Of a stretch of DNA of 64,000 nt, positions 1 to 11,253 are shown in pieces (position 1 is the first letter of the stretch; each line of letters opens with the position of its first letter). The notes beneath the pieces are model-generated. The model had not been told where the DNA came from. It made no database searches and saw only the letters and a program-made list of their open reading frames with translations. The position numbers and the translations under genes were made by a program. The DNA is from Whitmania pigra. Taxonomy: Eukaryota > Annelida > Clitellata > Hirudinida > Haemopidae. The stretch lies in NCBI GenBank assembly GCA_021613335.1, contig JAJTWR010000263.1, positions 623,501 through 687,500 on the forward strand. Reading direction: 5' to 3'.

Positions 1-1254
1 TCGACTATATCATAGGACCACATCTCAGGGGCTGGGTGCGGGGGTAGCTCTAAACCATTCAAAACGCTGAATAAAAATAGTTCCCGAATTTTAATAAACT
101 TTCAAGAAGTAAACCCTGACTCTCTAAGTTGTAATCTATATTTTAAAATAGTTGTTGTATTTTTAACTGGGTTGGTTGATTTATAATCGCCTTTTTCGTA
201 CTCCATTAGTCTCAAATCTTCTAATTTCGCCCAAGTTGTTTTGATTTTATCGGAAGCTTTTTCGACCCCGTCCATGGGGATTAAAAATACATGTTATACA
301 TATTCTGATAGATATTTTTTAGGAGAATTCAAATATGTAAGTGACTTGACTAGCGCACACAGGGATCTACCCTAAAAAAATCTTCAAAGTTTTCAAGCAT
401 TAATTAAAAATAGTTCCCGATTTTTTTAATTTTTTTGAATGCTCGTCCCTGGCACTTTGATCCTTTCTCTATTTTTTAAAACAATCTGCACATTTTTAGC
501 TCTAGCGGTTGATTTTTAATCGACTTTACAAAATACCCCTGAAAGGGGCTAGAATAAGGGCAGTTATCACACTCGTAGACAAAATCTAGAAATCACCTGA
601 ATCCACAGGCAGACATGCGGATTTCTCACACAGTACCACTTTTCCACAACATCATATCTGAGAAACAGCAGCAAAAAGTCATTAAATTCTAAAATTTTAT
701 ATGGTAGTTTTTATTTTTTTTTGTAATTTTTAATTTACACATACAAAAATAAAGATCTTAATTAACTTAAGTGTTTTTTTTGTGTTTTGACTTTGTTATA
801 ACAGTCTTCTGTCTTTTTTCTTGTTTTTTATGAAATTCAAAACTAGCTTAAACAAATACTTTCTTTATCTTTCATCTTTTGGTGCAAATTGTTAATTAAG
901 AATTAATCTTTATCGAGGTAAGCACTATTGAATAAGACGGACAGTAATGTTGATTATCTATCAAATTGTCAAACAAATTTTCATAATAATAAAATTCGAA
1001 AATTTTGGAGATATTTTGATGAAAAATTATTACCAACTTATCTAAGAATTAATCATAAGTAATCACAATTACTCACAAGTAATAAGCAATTTCATGTTTA
1101 CTAATACTATAAATAATAATAATAATATAAATAATTCTAATTTGATCTGTTAGAAAGCAAATATAACGGTTGTAATGCTTACAAATCATTTGAATTTTGA
1201 TGTGCTATAATTCAATATGATTGTAATTACATAATTATAAACACTTAATTATAC
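1..1254. other. AT-rich stretch without a recognisable gene
   Basis: I see no coding region, RNA gene or clear repeat here. The sequence is AT-rich with many short A and T runs. The signal-peptide exon expected upstream of the micro-exon copy at 1575 could not be found in it. Confidence 0.5.
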
Positions 1255-1260
1255 CCCGGC

Positions 1261-1400
1261 GTGCAGGTTGGCCGGATTGGTTACGTGCCTTTAATAAGGC
1301 GGTAATGGCAACAGTCGTAATGTGTCGTGTTCGAAACCCAGCCTGCACTGCCGCCAGCGCCCTTGGGAAGGAGCAGTGTTATAAAAAGTACCGCATTTCA
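1261..1400 (+). repeat. tRNA-derived SINE-like element, copy 1
   Basis: The segment 1261-1348 reads like a tRNA gene. A GTGCAGG start is exactly complementary to CCTGCAC at 1342-1348 (acceptor-like stem). An A-box-like motif (TTGGCCGGATTGG) lies near the start and a B-box-like motif (TGTTCGAAACCC) near the end. The inner stems are poor, so it is unlikely to be a working tRNA. A related copy at 7897 shares the block GCAACAGTCGT and the region around the B box, so this is a dispersed family. The 3' limit is approximate. Confidence 0.65.
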
Positions 1401-1574
1401 GTAATTGGGTAAAAGTACAAGTAATACCTCAAAAATGTACTTAAGTTAAACTCATCTTCTTAGTTCCCAACTTTGACCCTATGGACTTAAATTCCGATCT
1501 TCAAGGTATTCGCATTTGTTTTTTATTTTATTTTAAGCTGATTTAAAAGTCCTCTAACCATCCCTCGTTATTAG

Positions 1575-2119
1575 CCAACGTGCAAGATGAAGTTCGGAAA
1601 AGTAAGACAAACTGTGATTAAGAATGTGTGTGTCGAAAAAAAAATTGATAAAAATAGAATTACAACTCCTTTATTGAAGTATTTTATTGAACTCATTTTT
1701 TATTTAAAATTCTTTTTAGGAGCTTTACTTTCCGATGCTGTCTTGAAAGGTTTTATTTGCAAACAATTCCTCATACAACTGAATGAAATCACTAAATGCA
1801 ATAATGATTAATGTACTGTAATTGTGATTTTTGCTTTAAAATAATTTGATGAATTTTTAGACCATCTTGGAGATAATGTCCTAGCAACTGTCGAGAATTA
1901 TAAATATTTGTTTAATATATTTTTATATTTCGTGTTATTCATTTTGCAGTTGGAATACAAGCACACGTTGGAGATGGTGAGATATTATCACTTGTTATGA
2001 AATGATTAAACATATTTATTGTAACAGCCTTTTTCTAACAATGACAATTGTGTTATTTAGATGCTTCTGCTCAAAGTAATGATGATGATGAACATGATGA
2101 AGAAGGTGAAGATGAATAA
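1575..2119 (+). CDS. Micro-exon secreted-peptide family, divergent partial copy
   Basis: Four predicted exons are seen: 1575-1601 (27 nt), 1720-1749 (30 nt), 1950-1976 (27 nt) and a terminal exon 2061-2119. The first three each begin after an AG, end before a GT and are in phase 1-1, giving ANVQDEVRK, GALLSDAVLK and VGIQAHVGD. The last exon encodes ASAQSNDDDEHDEEGEDE and a stop, followed at once by AATAAA-type polyadenylation signals (2115-2135). The exon sizes, uniform phase, lack of cysteine and acidic C-terminus match the copies at 11.25 and 19.49 kb. No signal-peptide exon was found upstream, where a SINE lies at 1261, so the copy is 5' incomplete in what I can see. I do not recognise the family. 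Exon borders are predictions without transcript support. Confidence 0.45.
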
Positions 2120-2299
2120 AAGAATAAAAATAAATGAAATCTCTTTCGACAGTTCACAGCAAATTGTTTAAAAAAATGTTTAAAGCATTTTCTCATCGGT
2201 TATATCGATTCATTTATGTTGCCGAACCCAATTCACTTTTAGTGATTTTGTCTGAGGGGTAACACTGTGCAGCTATTCTGTTTGTCCTAAAAATGTTTT

Positions 2300-2515
2300 G
2301 AGGTGTTAAGAGAAAAATGGTCAACCAGTCAATAGAGAAAAAGCATGAAATCATACTGCGGCTAGAACGAGCCACAAAATCGATAGACCTTTGTCGTCAG
2401 CACGGCATTCCAGTAAACACCATTTCAGAATAGATAAAGAATATCGACGTGATAAAGCAATTGTGCGAGAAGTCTGTCACGGTGGAAAAACTCGAAAGAC
2501 GGAATTATAGTGCTA
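2300..2515 (+). pseudogene. Pogo/Tigger-like transposase N-terminal fragment (CENP-B HTH)
   Basis: Translation gives a CENP-B/pogo-type N-terminal helix-turn-helix: KRKMVNQSIEKKHEIILRL, then a segment ending CRQHGIPVNTISE, an in-frame stop, then IKNIDVIKQLCEKS. The pattern 'eKheII..le...s...lc...gIp..TIs..iKn...I' is that of the pogo/Tigger class of Tc1/mariner DNA transposons. The stop at about 2432 and the loss of everything beyond about 2515 (no DDE domain) make it a dead fragment. No terminal inverted repeats were identified. Confidence 0.6.
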
Positions 2516-2519
2516 TTTG

Positions 2520-3887
2520 CTGTCAACATGGATGGACGGCAAAAATGCCTTTTGTTGTTAGCAAACATGTATGTACATATTGCTGTTATCAATATAAAAT
2601 ATCAATTACTGCTGGGTCAGATCAAATGAGCTCAATCAAATTTGAAAAATTTTCCCACCAAAAAATCAACGTTTTTCTAAGTCAATTTACTTTATTAAGA
2701 TATTGAGTGTTTTTTTCAATTTTTGATATAATGTAAACCAATATTAGAACTATGAAAAACAATAATTTAAAAAAAAATTGAGCACCTTTTTGAGATAAAT
2801 AGCACTAAAAATAGCGACATTTTGGAATTTTGCGGAATTTAAAAGCTTATAATACAAAATTACAGAGTATATTCAGATGAAACTTATCATGTAATTAGAA
2901 CATAATATTGTAAACAAATCGACAAAATATTATTGATTAAATATGTTTAGTTTTCAGAATATTTAACCAAAATTGGGATTTTTGCAAACATTTTTCATTC
3001 TGAGTTACATTCCTCAAAAACCATAAATGACAAAACATTAATTGTTATATGATTTAATAGATTAAAGTTAGGCTAACAAATCTCCTAAACGTTTTTGCTC
3101 TATCCCATTTGCAACATTTGTTATGACACATTATGTGTGACCAATTTTCGAAAAAATCAAAATTTGAAAAGTAGGGTGACCATGTAAAAATGGCAATATC
3201 TTTTAAAATACTGGTCATATCTAACCAATATTTTGTGTTTCCCCATTATGTAGACTACTGTTTGTTGTGTCAAAATATAACATATTTAGGAAGAGGAAGT
3301 AATTAGAATTGTCCATCGTGATATCGACCACGGTTTTAAACTCTTTGTTGCCATTATAGCGGAAACACCACTTGTATTTGAGATCATGGAAGGCGGAGTT
3401 TAGAAAACACACTGATCCTAACTAACTGAGCATCTAATAGGTTTTTATACTAATAGGTTTTCAATTTCTCTAGAAATAATAAAAACCAGGAATGAATTAA
3501 CCCATTTTCTGAGACCTCTCAAGAAAGTCATTTAGATGATTAACAGGTAAATAACAGAAAGTTATTAAAATGTTTTTGATACCAAGGTGGCTTATTTAAG
3601 CCATCCCTTGTTGGCATTTTCTATTCCCATAACTGCATAAATATCATGGTCATACAATTGAACAACACAAGATGTATTCGGATAAAAAAAACCACATTCC
3701 ACCACTTTAATACGAAAATAACTATTCTTTAATAAGAAACATTATAGACAAAATAATCACCAGAACCATTTAGGGGAACTGTCTGCAATGACTTCACTGA
3801 TATTGAAAAATAAATCTCATTGTAAAAAAAAAACTCTAAAAAAATGGCATTTCTAAAAACATGCAGGGTAGAACATCCCTGAGTGTG
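2520..3887. other. AT-rich intergenic stretch downstream of the hexosaminidase gene
   Basis: Nothing coding was recognised. A minus-strand open frame at 3221-3412 has no recognisable motif and is probably chance. The part nearest 3887 should hold the 3'UTR of the minus-strand hexosaminidase gene; possible ATTAAA signals on the minus strand lie near 3706 and 3727. Confidence 0.4.
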
Positions 3888-6826
3888 TTAGAGTGCCACT
3901 TCAGTCTCACAGAATCCTGGTCCTGATGCTGGACCAGCCAGGATGCCTCTCCTAAAAAAGATGCAAATTTATTCATTAAGCAGAATCATCAACATCAAAT
4001 CACTGATAGTCATATTAAGCGGTAAAATTGTGTTTCAGGTTAGTAAATGTGGTTAAGTTTAATCACTTGAGCATTCTGCATCTGTGTTCTTCAAGTCTCA
4101 CTGAAGCAGAATTTTTGTCCCTCACACTCTGAGAACTCCAAAGCCTCTCAGCCACAGCACTGGCGCTTGGCCTAAATTAACAAGTGCCAAGTTATAGTAA
4201 TATTAATGAATATTGAATAAATTCCGATAAAGTTATAAAGTGTTAATGCATAATATCATAACTGACATAACAAAATGACAAGCATTTACAACTAAGTAAT
4301 TATTTGCAAGAAATTGAATTTGTCGCCTAAGTTGAAAAATATGTAGTTGTCTGACTTTATATAAGTGGACTTGAATTCTTATTGATAACTAAGCAAATAA
4401 AATGGAAGAATGTAGTTTTCCATGCATCACATTTGTTATAACCAGTTGCTATACATTTCACGGCAAATAATTGAAAAAATCCAAAAACAAACCATAGTCT
4501 AGAGTGAACGTTAGTCGAATCAACAAATTCTCCCCAAAGACAAGCTTCTCCACCCATCACTAGAGCGTTCTGTTCAGGGGAACCTAGAACAATTGAAAAT
4601 AAGTTGGGATATTAAGAATTTTCAATTATGGTTTCTTGGATTTTAAACCAAAATAAATTCATTTAAATTGGTTAATTTTCTTGCCATAGAAATCATGTGG
4701 ATCAACATCGTAATATTTCTGCCACATTGCCCCGTAATTGATGTAATCCAGGTACCAATTAGTCGAAATGATTGCTTTCAAACCAGCAGATGTCACTTTT
4801 GCCATTTCTTTGACATGATCATCCTTCCACACTTGGATTACAGTAGAGGGATCAACCTACGAGAATAATAAAAACAACTTTAACGATAGCATTAATAGTA
4901 GGGCATTACTTCAAATTATTCCATAAATGTTACAAGACCTTCAAATTGTTGTCAAAGACTTCCTGCCAGACAATGTAATTCTTCTTTAATTTGCCAACAA
5001 TTCCAAGCAACCTATATAAAAAATGATCATTACTATGTAAGGGTATATATATTTTTTTAATGATTTCCAGATTCAACCGCTTCACAATCGGCATTAATTG
5101 ATCTAAGAATAACTGGTGAGACGTACTTCTCGATGTAGAAACTTTCCAATTTAGCGTAATCCCATTCGATTTTCATCTTTCTCATGAAATCATTGATCAG
5201 TGGATTACTCGCCCTGTGCAATTCGATTGATCAATTTCATCTCAGGTCATTGTTATCTCAAATACATAAAAAGTGATCGAGGTGCAACAAAATTACCAGC
5301 AGTCGAATTCGACTTCGTCGCCGCCAAGATGGACATAGGAATCTGGAAATACTTCGGAAACTTCAGTGAAGAAGTCTCGAATGAATTCATAAGTCGAGTT
5401 CTTTGAAGGATCAATCGGACCATATTTTCCGGATGGTTTCGAGCCAGTGTAGCATTCCGTCAAAAGGCCTGGTTGACCGTTCTCCCAAGACCTCGTGTGA
5501 CCTATTAAATATTAGTAATTATTTGCAAACGAGAATAATTACCACAACAATAACTAATACATAATTACATAAAAAGCCAATAATAATATAAATGAAAATC
5601 AAAACACTAAATGAACATGATAAGATTTAAAACCTGGAGTGTCAAATTCCACTACGACCCTGATGCCTCTCACCCTGGCATATTCGATGACACGTGCCAC
5701 CTCGGCCTGGGTGTAAATGTGGGTGTACGGGTGGTATGAACCCTGAGAGAAAAGGAGAATAAATATTCATTATGCGAAAAATTCTTATCAATTTAATTAC
5801 ATACATATTCTTAATAACTAATATCTATTAATAATTTTGACTTTTCACACCTTGAGACTGAGTTTAGGAAATTTGGCGCTTTCATAAGGGAAGGACTGGT
5901 CATCTACGATGTGCCAATGGAAGACATTGATCTTGTTGTATGACATAGCATCCTAAGTTCAACAGACAAGTTGTCAGAAATGTGGCTCCCTTAGAACATC
6001 AGTTTATTTACAAAACTCACCAAACTATGCAGAATTGTTTGAACGGGAAGAAAATGCCTTGTCGAGTCCAACAATATACCTCTCCACGCAAACCTCGGAA
6101 AATCTTCAATCCATGTGTAATTAACTGCTAACTGCAAACAGAAAAAGGTCAATATATTGAATGTTAAAGATGATTTATTAATATTTTAAGGATTCTTTCA
6201 TTGAATTTTGTGATCATCATCACATAAAAAATACTCACTCTTCCATCAATCTTGTGAACAATTTGACTAAATGTTTCCAGTCCTCTTAGGATTCCCCAAA
6301 CACTTTTGGCTTTCAGAGTTGAAGTACTGTCATCAATGACTAATGAATCTGAGTAAAAAAAATTATATTCTAATTATACATCCGGAATTTAACTTGACAG
6401 TATCATTAAACATTAATTGCATGAAGTCTTACAGGATTCATTTGATTCCAGAGTCGGGAGATATTCACAGGGATTCTGGAGAATGACATTAAGCGAGCTG
6501 AGTTTCGGAGCTGCAGCGGGTAAAAACCTGAGATATTTTGGTCTCTGATCAAAGATAATTTTGTAATATCTGGAAAAAGCTTGGTCCAGAATGTCGCAGG
6601 TAAATTCTCCGACCGAAAACTCGAAATCCGAAGTATCGAGAATTTTGAAATTTTTCGACGTCTTGTAGTGCTGGGGGAGAGGCCATGGGGCACCATAATC
6701 AGTAGGTTGTCCTTGTTTTAGATGCTCGCCATCATCGTGCTCTCTGTATCCATTGAGCCTCCCTTTGTTGTGGCACGAGGCTGCAACAAACAACGCCGTG
6801 AAGAAAATCAAATGTCTCGCCCTCAT
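3888..6826 (-). CDS. Beta-hexosaminidase (GH20), complete, 12 exons
   Basis: Lysosomal/secreted glycosidase that removes terminal beta-N-acetylhexosamine from glycoconjugates. Predicted exons, 5' to 3': 6826-6433, 6348-6239, 6131-6021, 5952-5851, 5742-5634, 5501-5297, 5213-5127, 5011-4939, 4856-4685, 4583-4493, 4171-4067, 3951-3888. They total 1623 nt (540 aa plus stop), close to human HEXA (529) and HEXB (556). The start carries a signal peptide ([18 protein letters not shown]). The N-terminal GH20b domain includes [10 protein letters not shown]. The GH20 barrel shows HWHIVDD (about 217-223), EFDTPGH, the catalytic Asp-Glu in HLGGDEVEF (about 333-341), [18 protein letters not shown] and [12 protein letters not shown], and the protein ends GFCETEVAL. 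The intron between exons 9 and 10 appears to use a GC donor. HEXA-like and HEXB-like types cannot be separated by eye. No break or stop was seen. Confidence 0.95.
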
Positions 6827-6854
6827 TCTCAGACGAATTTTATGAACTTCCCCC

Positions 6855-6862
6855 TATTTATA
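6855..6862 (-). promoter_or_regulatory. Putative TATA box of the hexosaminidase gene
   Basis: The minus strand reads TATAAATA here, 29-36 nt upstream of the predicted ATG at 6826. If used, transcription would begin only a few nucleotides before the start codon, so the leader would be very short, or a downstream start is used. Position and sequence only; no other support. Confidence 0.4.
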
Positions 6863-7363
6863 AATACAGAATGGTGGAGAAAACTTATTCTTGATTGGGT
6901 CAAAAAACAGAAAACTGACTCACATGATAATTCACGTGATCCTTAGAGAAGGTTAATTTTGACGATGCAAATTTTAACGAATACTTCACCAAAGTTTTAT
7001 TTATTCAGCTGATACAGACTCTATTCAAGAAATTTGTTTACATGTTCGCATAGTATCAGCTGATCAAAAATTCAAGCACTGAACCCAAAATATTTAAAGA
7101 GATATTGGATATATTAACGTTATGATGGATCGCAATGTAAACCATTTTGTATTTCTGATTCCAGACATTAAAAAATCCAGACAAAATACATATTATATTT
7201 TTTTGTTATAAGGCATATGTACGAGAAGTGGGTCAAATGTAACGGTAATAATTTTTTTTATTTTTTTCAAATATTTTAAAGTTAAACGTTGTTAAATTTT
7301 AAATAGTTCTTTCCGTTAAAATTAATTGGGTAATATTTTTACATATTAAAATCACGTTTATAG

Positions 7364-7642
7364 GCGGTAACTCGGCCAGAGTATCAGGTTACTTTGTATT
7401 TACAATTTTCAGTGTACTCTGGCCTAGTTGCCGCATATAAACGGCATATTTCACATTAAATTAAAAAATATTTAAATTAAATTACATTAATGTGCTATTT
7501 GTTTATATTTCAGGCATGCTTAGAGGCAAACGCTGATAGCGATGACGACGAAGACGAAGATAATTAAGAATAAAACTTTTAGCATCAATTTTTCGAAATA
7601 CATAACACCTTTTGAAGAAAATGTCCATAGAGATAAAATAAA
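7364..7642 (+). pseudogene. Micro-exon family 3' fragment (copy C)
   Basis: Two family-like exons remain: 7364-7387 (24 nt, phase 1-1, GGNSARVS) and a terminal exon 7514-7567 that reads ACLEANADSDDDEDEDN and a stop in phase 0. The intron between them, and the sequence before the first, closely match copy D (9.24-9.40 kb) and copy A (12.6-12.8 kb). The 3' flank 'TTTTGAAGAAAATG...GATAAAATAAA' matches the copy A 3'UTR, with AATAAA at 7637-7642. The phase change between the two exons, and the absence of any signal-peptide exon, suggest a decayed or incomplete copy. Confidence 0.45.
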
Positions 7643-7754
7643 TTCCTGGCAAAATGAAACAAGGATTGAAGTCACTTTATGTTAACCGTCAAAATTCGAA
7701 AGCAATGTCTGGTTTAAAATTTTTGAAACTTAAGTTTTAGTTGAAATAACGGAT

Positions 7755-9105
7755 GCTTTAATTTTTAATAATTTGAACCTTAAAAAAGAATATTACTTTA
7801 ATACGTAAATTAGATACCATATGAGCATCATCCATTGCCTTAATAATTTCTGGTGCATTATCACACATCATGACGTGAATCCGACCTGTTAATGGCGTAC
7901 AAATTGGCTCAGAGGAAAACCTGCAACAATCGGTAAAAGCAACAGTCGTTACGTGTAGTATTCGCAACCCAGTTTGCACGGCCACAAAGCGCCCTATGGA
8001 TGAAGCGCTATACAAATGGTTGATCATCCCTGACGCTTACGCTTATGGCGCTTTTCAAATAACCATTATAAATCCCAGTTTTGCACCATTTTTTCTAATA
8101 AATGTGAAATAGGAACGGCGGTATGATGACCTATCGTGTGACTGGCATGTAGCGTTGCACAAAATATCTGTTGAAAAATTTTGAAATCTCCATCCAGCCA
8201 GTGGACAGTCTGACTGAGTAGTGAATCTCTGAGTAGTGCATTGAATACTCCAAACATAAGTTGCGAAACTTACAAGTCAACTCCTTTATCACGTGTAATG
8301 CTCTCAGCTACCTTGGCAACTAGAACTTGATAAATAGTTGTAATGAGTGAGGTTTTAAAATATTCCGAACTTGGCAACTTATATCTACGTTACGTGGCTT
8401 GCTGAATTCACTGGAGTGCTTTACTGTCAGCCACCTCGAATGGCATGCCATCAAGTGCAATGAACTCTGCAATCAGCCTGTGTCTCAGTGTGTTAATTTT
8501 TTATTATTTTTTTTTATTTATAAGATGCAATTGGACCACTAACACAATGTAATTTAAATATTGACTAAAGTCATAACGACCATTAATTATTATTGATTGT
8601 TATTGACGATCTAATTATTATTGATTTTTTGACATTTAAGTCCAAAAACTTTGCTTTATCAAAAGCTTGGTCATTAGTAGGCTGCTTTGAACTTGCGCCT
8701 GATGATGTCATTGCAGTGGTGATGCCGGCAGCTTTCTTCTCTACTTTGGTCTGCTCCACATTCTGTAAGGAAATGGAGTGATGACAACGCCAATGATTGA
8801 CGAGATTGGAGATATTACAAATTGAGACTTACGAACCTCTATGTGATAATAGATTCACACACTCATTACTTCTCATTTTGGAATGGTCAGTAGCAATTAT
8901 TGTGAAATATTCCCACAATGGACTTAGCGACACATTATTTCTTAAATTAGCTGTAATTATAAGTTAAATATAATAAACAATCACACGAAGAGGAACGCAG
9001 GTAATCTGTAACAAGTTTCAAAAATCTTGGCTTTTTAAGGATTATTTTTTTTTATCTAACCATAAATATCGGTATCGATAAGATTATCGGTCGGGCACTA
9101 GAGTA
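7755..9105 (-). mobile_element. hAT-type (ZBED-like) DNA transposon relic
   Basis: Read on the minus strand from 9105. The end (about 9064-9105) starts CTAGTGCCCGACCGATAATC, resembling hAT terminal inverted repeats. Conceptual pieces follow: a serine-rich linker (8780-8600), then LIAEFIALDGMPFEVADS (about 8490-8435), YKLPSSEYF, and TVHWLDGDFKIFQQIFCA with SHTIGHHTAVPISHLLE and QNWDL (8220-8066). After an inserted SINE comes RIHVMMCDNAPEIIKAMDDA (about 7885-7820). The order and motifs (lPF..v, HTg.ni...l..w.l, DNa.n..kAm.da) are those of zinc-finger BED hAT transposases. Stops and the missing C-terminal dimerisation domain show it is dead. The other inverted repeat was not found. Confidence 0.6.
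7897..8035 (+). repeat. tRNA-derived SINE-like element, copy 2
   Basis: The segment 7897-7979 has tRNA features: GTACAAA and TTTGCAC at the ends can pair with one mismatch, TTGGCTCAGAGG resembles an A box, and TATTCGCAACCC a B box. It shares GCAACAGTCGT and the following region with the copy at 1261. The tail 'GAAGCGCTATACAAATGG' resembles the 3' end of the minus-strand LINE near 14260. The element lies inside the hAT relic, between its WDL and RIHVMM segments, so it inserted after that transposon. Confidence 0.65.
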
Positions 9106-9286
9106 AATAGTTTTAACAAAGTGGCGAATAAATGTTGATATTGAGTGAAATACGTGTCCCACCCAGTAGACCTGGGAACCGTAAGAAACAATGTTAAATC
9201 CAAAAATTAATTAATTGTTTTATTTTTTCATAAAGTTAGATTTTGTTAAATTTGAAATACTTCTTTCCGTTAAAAATAATTGGCAG

Positions 9287-9490
9287 GAGTAAAAGGTTAC
9301 TTTTTAATTACAATTTTCAAATTTGTAACTTCATTATCAAATAAAAAAATATTTAAATTAAATTACATTAACGTGCTATTTGTTTATATTTCAGGCGGGG
9401 GTAAAAAGAGTGGGCACAAGAAAACATACAGGGGCTGATAGTGATGACGACAAAACTTTCTCAAGTCGGTTTTGGAAAAGCAGGCCTTAA
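9287..9490 (+). pseudogene. Micro-exon family 3' fragment (copy D) with LINE-derived end
   Basis: A 9-nt candidate exon (9287-9295) and a terminal exon (9395-9490) are recognised by close match of the flanking intron to copies A and C. The terminal exon reads in phase 0 through GADSDDDKTF, then continues into KSRP and a stop. From about 9459 the DNA is the antisense of a LINE 3' coding end (compare plus-strand 10754-10860), so the acidic tail is cut and its last residues come from the retrotransposon. A degenerate counterpart of the 'GLGPN' exon lies near 9165-9178. Probably a pseudogene. Confidence 0.4.
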
Positions 9491-9985
9491 ATCGACCATG
9501 AGTTGTAGAGCTAATAATATCTGGGGTTAGAGAGTTCCAGGGTTTCGCGATTCGGCTTGAAAGAATTTAGCTGGCTAGTCGCGGCTTTACGTGGCTTGAT
9601 TTTACATGGCCAACCAATGGTCATTTTATATATGAAAATGTAGTTACAAAGTGCAAATGTGTTACTCTATTGCAAAGGCTCCCAACCAGATAGAATTTCA
9701 GGGTCAGCGAGACTTAACCAGCAAGGAAAAAGACAACGACTCTTTCTAAAGTTACCCAGTGCAGTTTTGAAGGTGGAGAATTTAAAGTTTCAGTAGAATG
9801 AATTATGATTCCATATTTTAACAATTTGGATAATATGTCAGAAGATGAAGAGCTGATGAAAGATCTTATTAAATTGTGGACAAATCGTGCTCTTCTGACA
9901 AAATTCTGACGCTCTGCTTGCGGTACTATATGAATGAAGTGCAATTACAATTAAAGATAAATACATTTATTTATTTATTTAATAG
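9459..9985 (-). mobile_element. LINE 3'-end fragment (minus strand)
   Basis: The minus strand of 9459-9560 encodes WNSLTPDIISSTTHGRFKA and nearby residues, the C-terminus of a non-LTR reverse transcriptase polyprotein, and is nearly the same as the plus-strand copy at 10754-10860. The minus-strand open frame 9714-9944 has no clear motif; its link to the element is inferred from position. A short TTTA-type repeat lies at 9960-9985. Confidence 0.55.
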
Positions 9986-9989
9986 ATCA

Positions 9990-10960
9990 TGCTTTTCATA
10001 TATATTATGCTTTTCAGAAATGGCATTCAAGTGGGAGGATTGAAGACAAGATTGAAGATTGAAGACAAAAATATCTATAGGCAATTTTATAGAAATCTCA
10101 AGAGGAACATAGAAGACTACCATAAGTCACAGGAAAGCTCACTTATATCAGCTGGAGATACTGGTCGCTTCTATCGATTTGTCAACAGAAAGCTAGCAAC
10201 ACATAACCCAATACAGGAGTAAAAAGACACAATGGAACATTCACCTGTGATCAAACTGAGACAGATAATATACGTAACTTGGTGTCCTCATTGATAGTAA
10301 ACTAACCTTCAAAGCCCATATCAACAAAATCATTCATAAGGCCTTTGTCAGAAAACGCCTAATCCTCAAATGCTTTCGTCCAAGGGACAAGCGAATATTG
10401 ACCAGAGCGTATTGCACTTATGTTCGGCCGATCCTCGAATATTGCTTCCCGGTCTGGAGCCCCCATAAGAAGCAGCTCATAACAAAAATCGAACAAGTCC
10501 AAAGGTTTTTCAGTAGGGCCATACCATTATTACGAAATCTACCTTATATGAGCAGACTTCAGGAACTCGGACTCAGGACACTGGAACACCGACGCCTCAT
10601 CCATGATTTATGCCTCTGTCACAAAATGTTACAGAACTTCACTAACAGCACCATCCCCAAATTCCCGATTTCCTCTTATCTCGCACACGTGGTCAAACCC
10701 TCCGTCTACGCCATGAAAAATGCTCAATTACTCACAGGCTCCATTTCTTCACCAACCGAATCGCGAAATCCTGGAACTCTCTACGCCCAGATATTATTAG
10801 CTCTACAACTCATAGTTGATTTAAGGCCTGCATTTCCAACACCGAAGGTTGAGAAAGTTTTTAACAATTTAATTGACTTAAATTTGGTATATGCACTCTA
10901 CATGTACAGATTATCTGACACCAATTTGTGTTAGTGGTCACTTGTGACCCTCTTTTTGGT
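9990..10960 (+). mobile_element. Non-LTR retrotransposon (LINE) fragment, C-terminal part
   Basis: The frame at 10068-10220 (RNLKRNIEDYHKSQESSLIS and on) looks like the linker between LINE endonuclease and reverse transcriptase. After a deletion, 10290-10934 gives the post-catalytic part: LIDSKLTFKAHINKIIHKAF, then RAYCTYVRPILEYCFPVWSP, then ELGLRTLEHRRLIHDLCL, ending near NPGTLYAQILLALQL. These are typical of CR1/Jockey-like elements. The polymerase core with its YxDD motif is missing, so the copy is dead. The minus-strand fragment at 27.1-28.1 kb is a relative. Confidence 0.75.
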
Positions 10961-11198
10961 TTCAATAAACAAATAAAAGTAAATAAATAAAATATCAATT
11001 TTATTATTAAGATTAAAATAAAAATACTCACATAAAACAACTTGTCCGACAAATAGATTGAAGACGAATCTATGCAATAAGAATGTTCTGTTGGTATGTT
11101 TATTGTCATTTGTCTTATGAATGGAGTGACTGTTGCACAACTGATTGAATAAAATCAAATATTTTCATTAAAACAGCATCTTCATTGTTTGCAAAGCT

Positions 11199-11205
11199 TA
11201 TAAAA
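11199..11205 (+). promoter_or_regulatory. TATA box of micro-exon gene A
   Basis: TATAAAA lies 49 nt before the start codon at 11254. About 130 nt around it are nearly the same as upstream of gene B (TATAAAA at 19437-19443), which supports a shared core promoter rather than chance. Confidence 0.6.
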
Positions 11206-11253
11206 TCTGCCTTGCAACCGACTTGTTTTAAACTTGAACAACCAACCTCGAAA

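Noticed and set aside
1261..1348. Functional tRNA gene
   Set aside because: The acceptor-like ends pair but the T and anticodon arms do not fold properly, and a diverged second copy with a SINE tail exists at 7897.
1587..1811. 74-codon frame starting MKFGKVRQ
   Set aside because: It runs across two predicted micro-exons in a different frame, and the phase-1 exon reading explains the splice sites better.
9064..9105. Direct regulatory palindrome (ATCGATAAGATTATCGGT)
   Set aside because: Better explained as the terminal inverted repeat region of the hAT relic that begins here on the minus strand.
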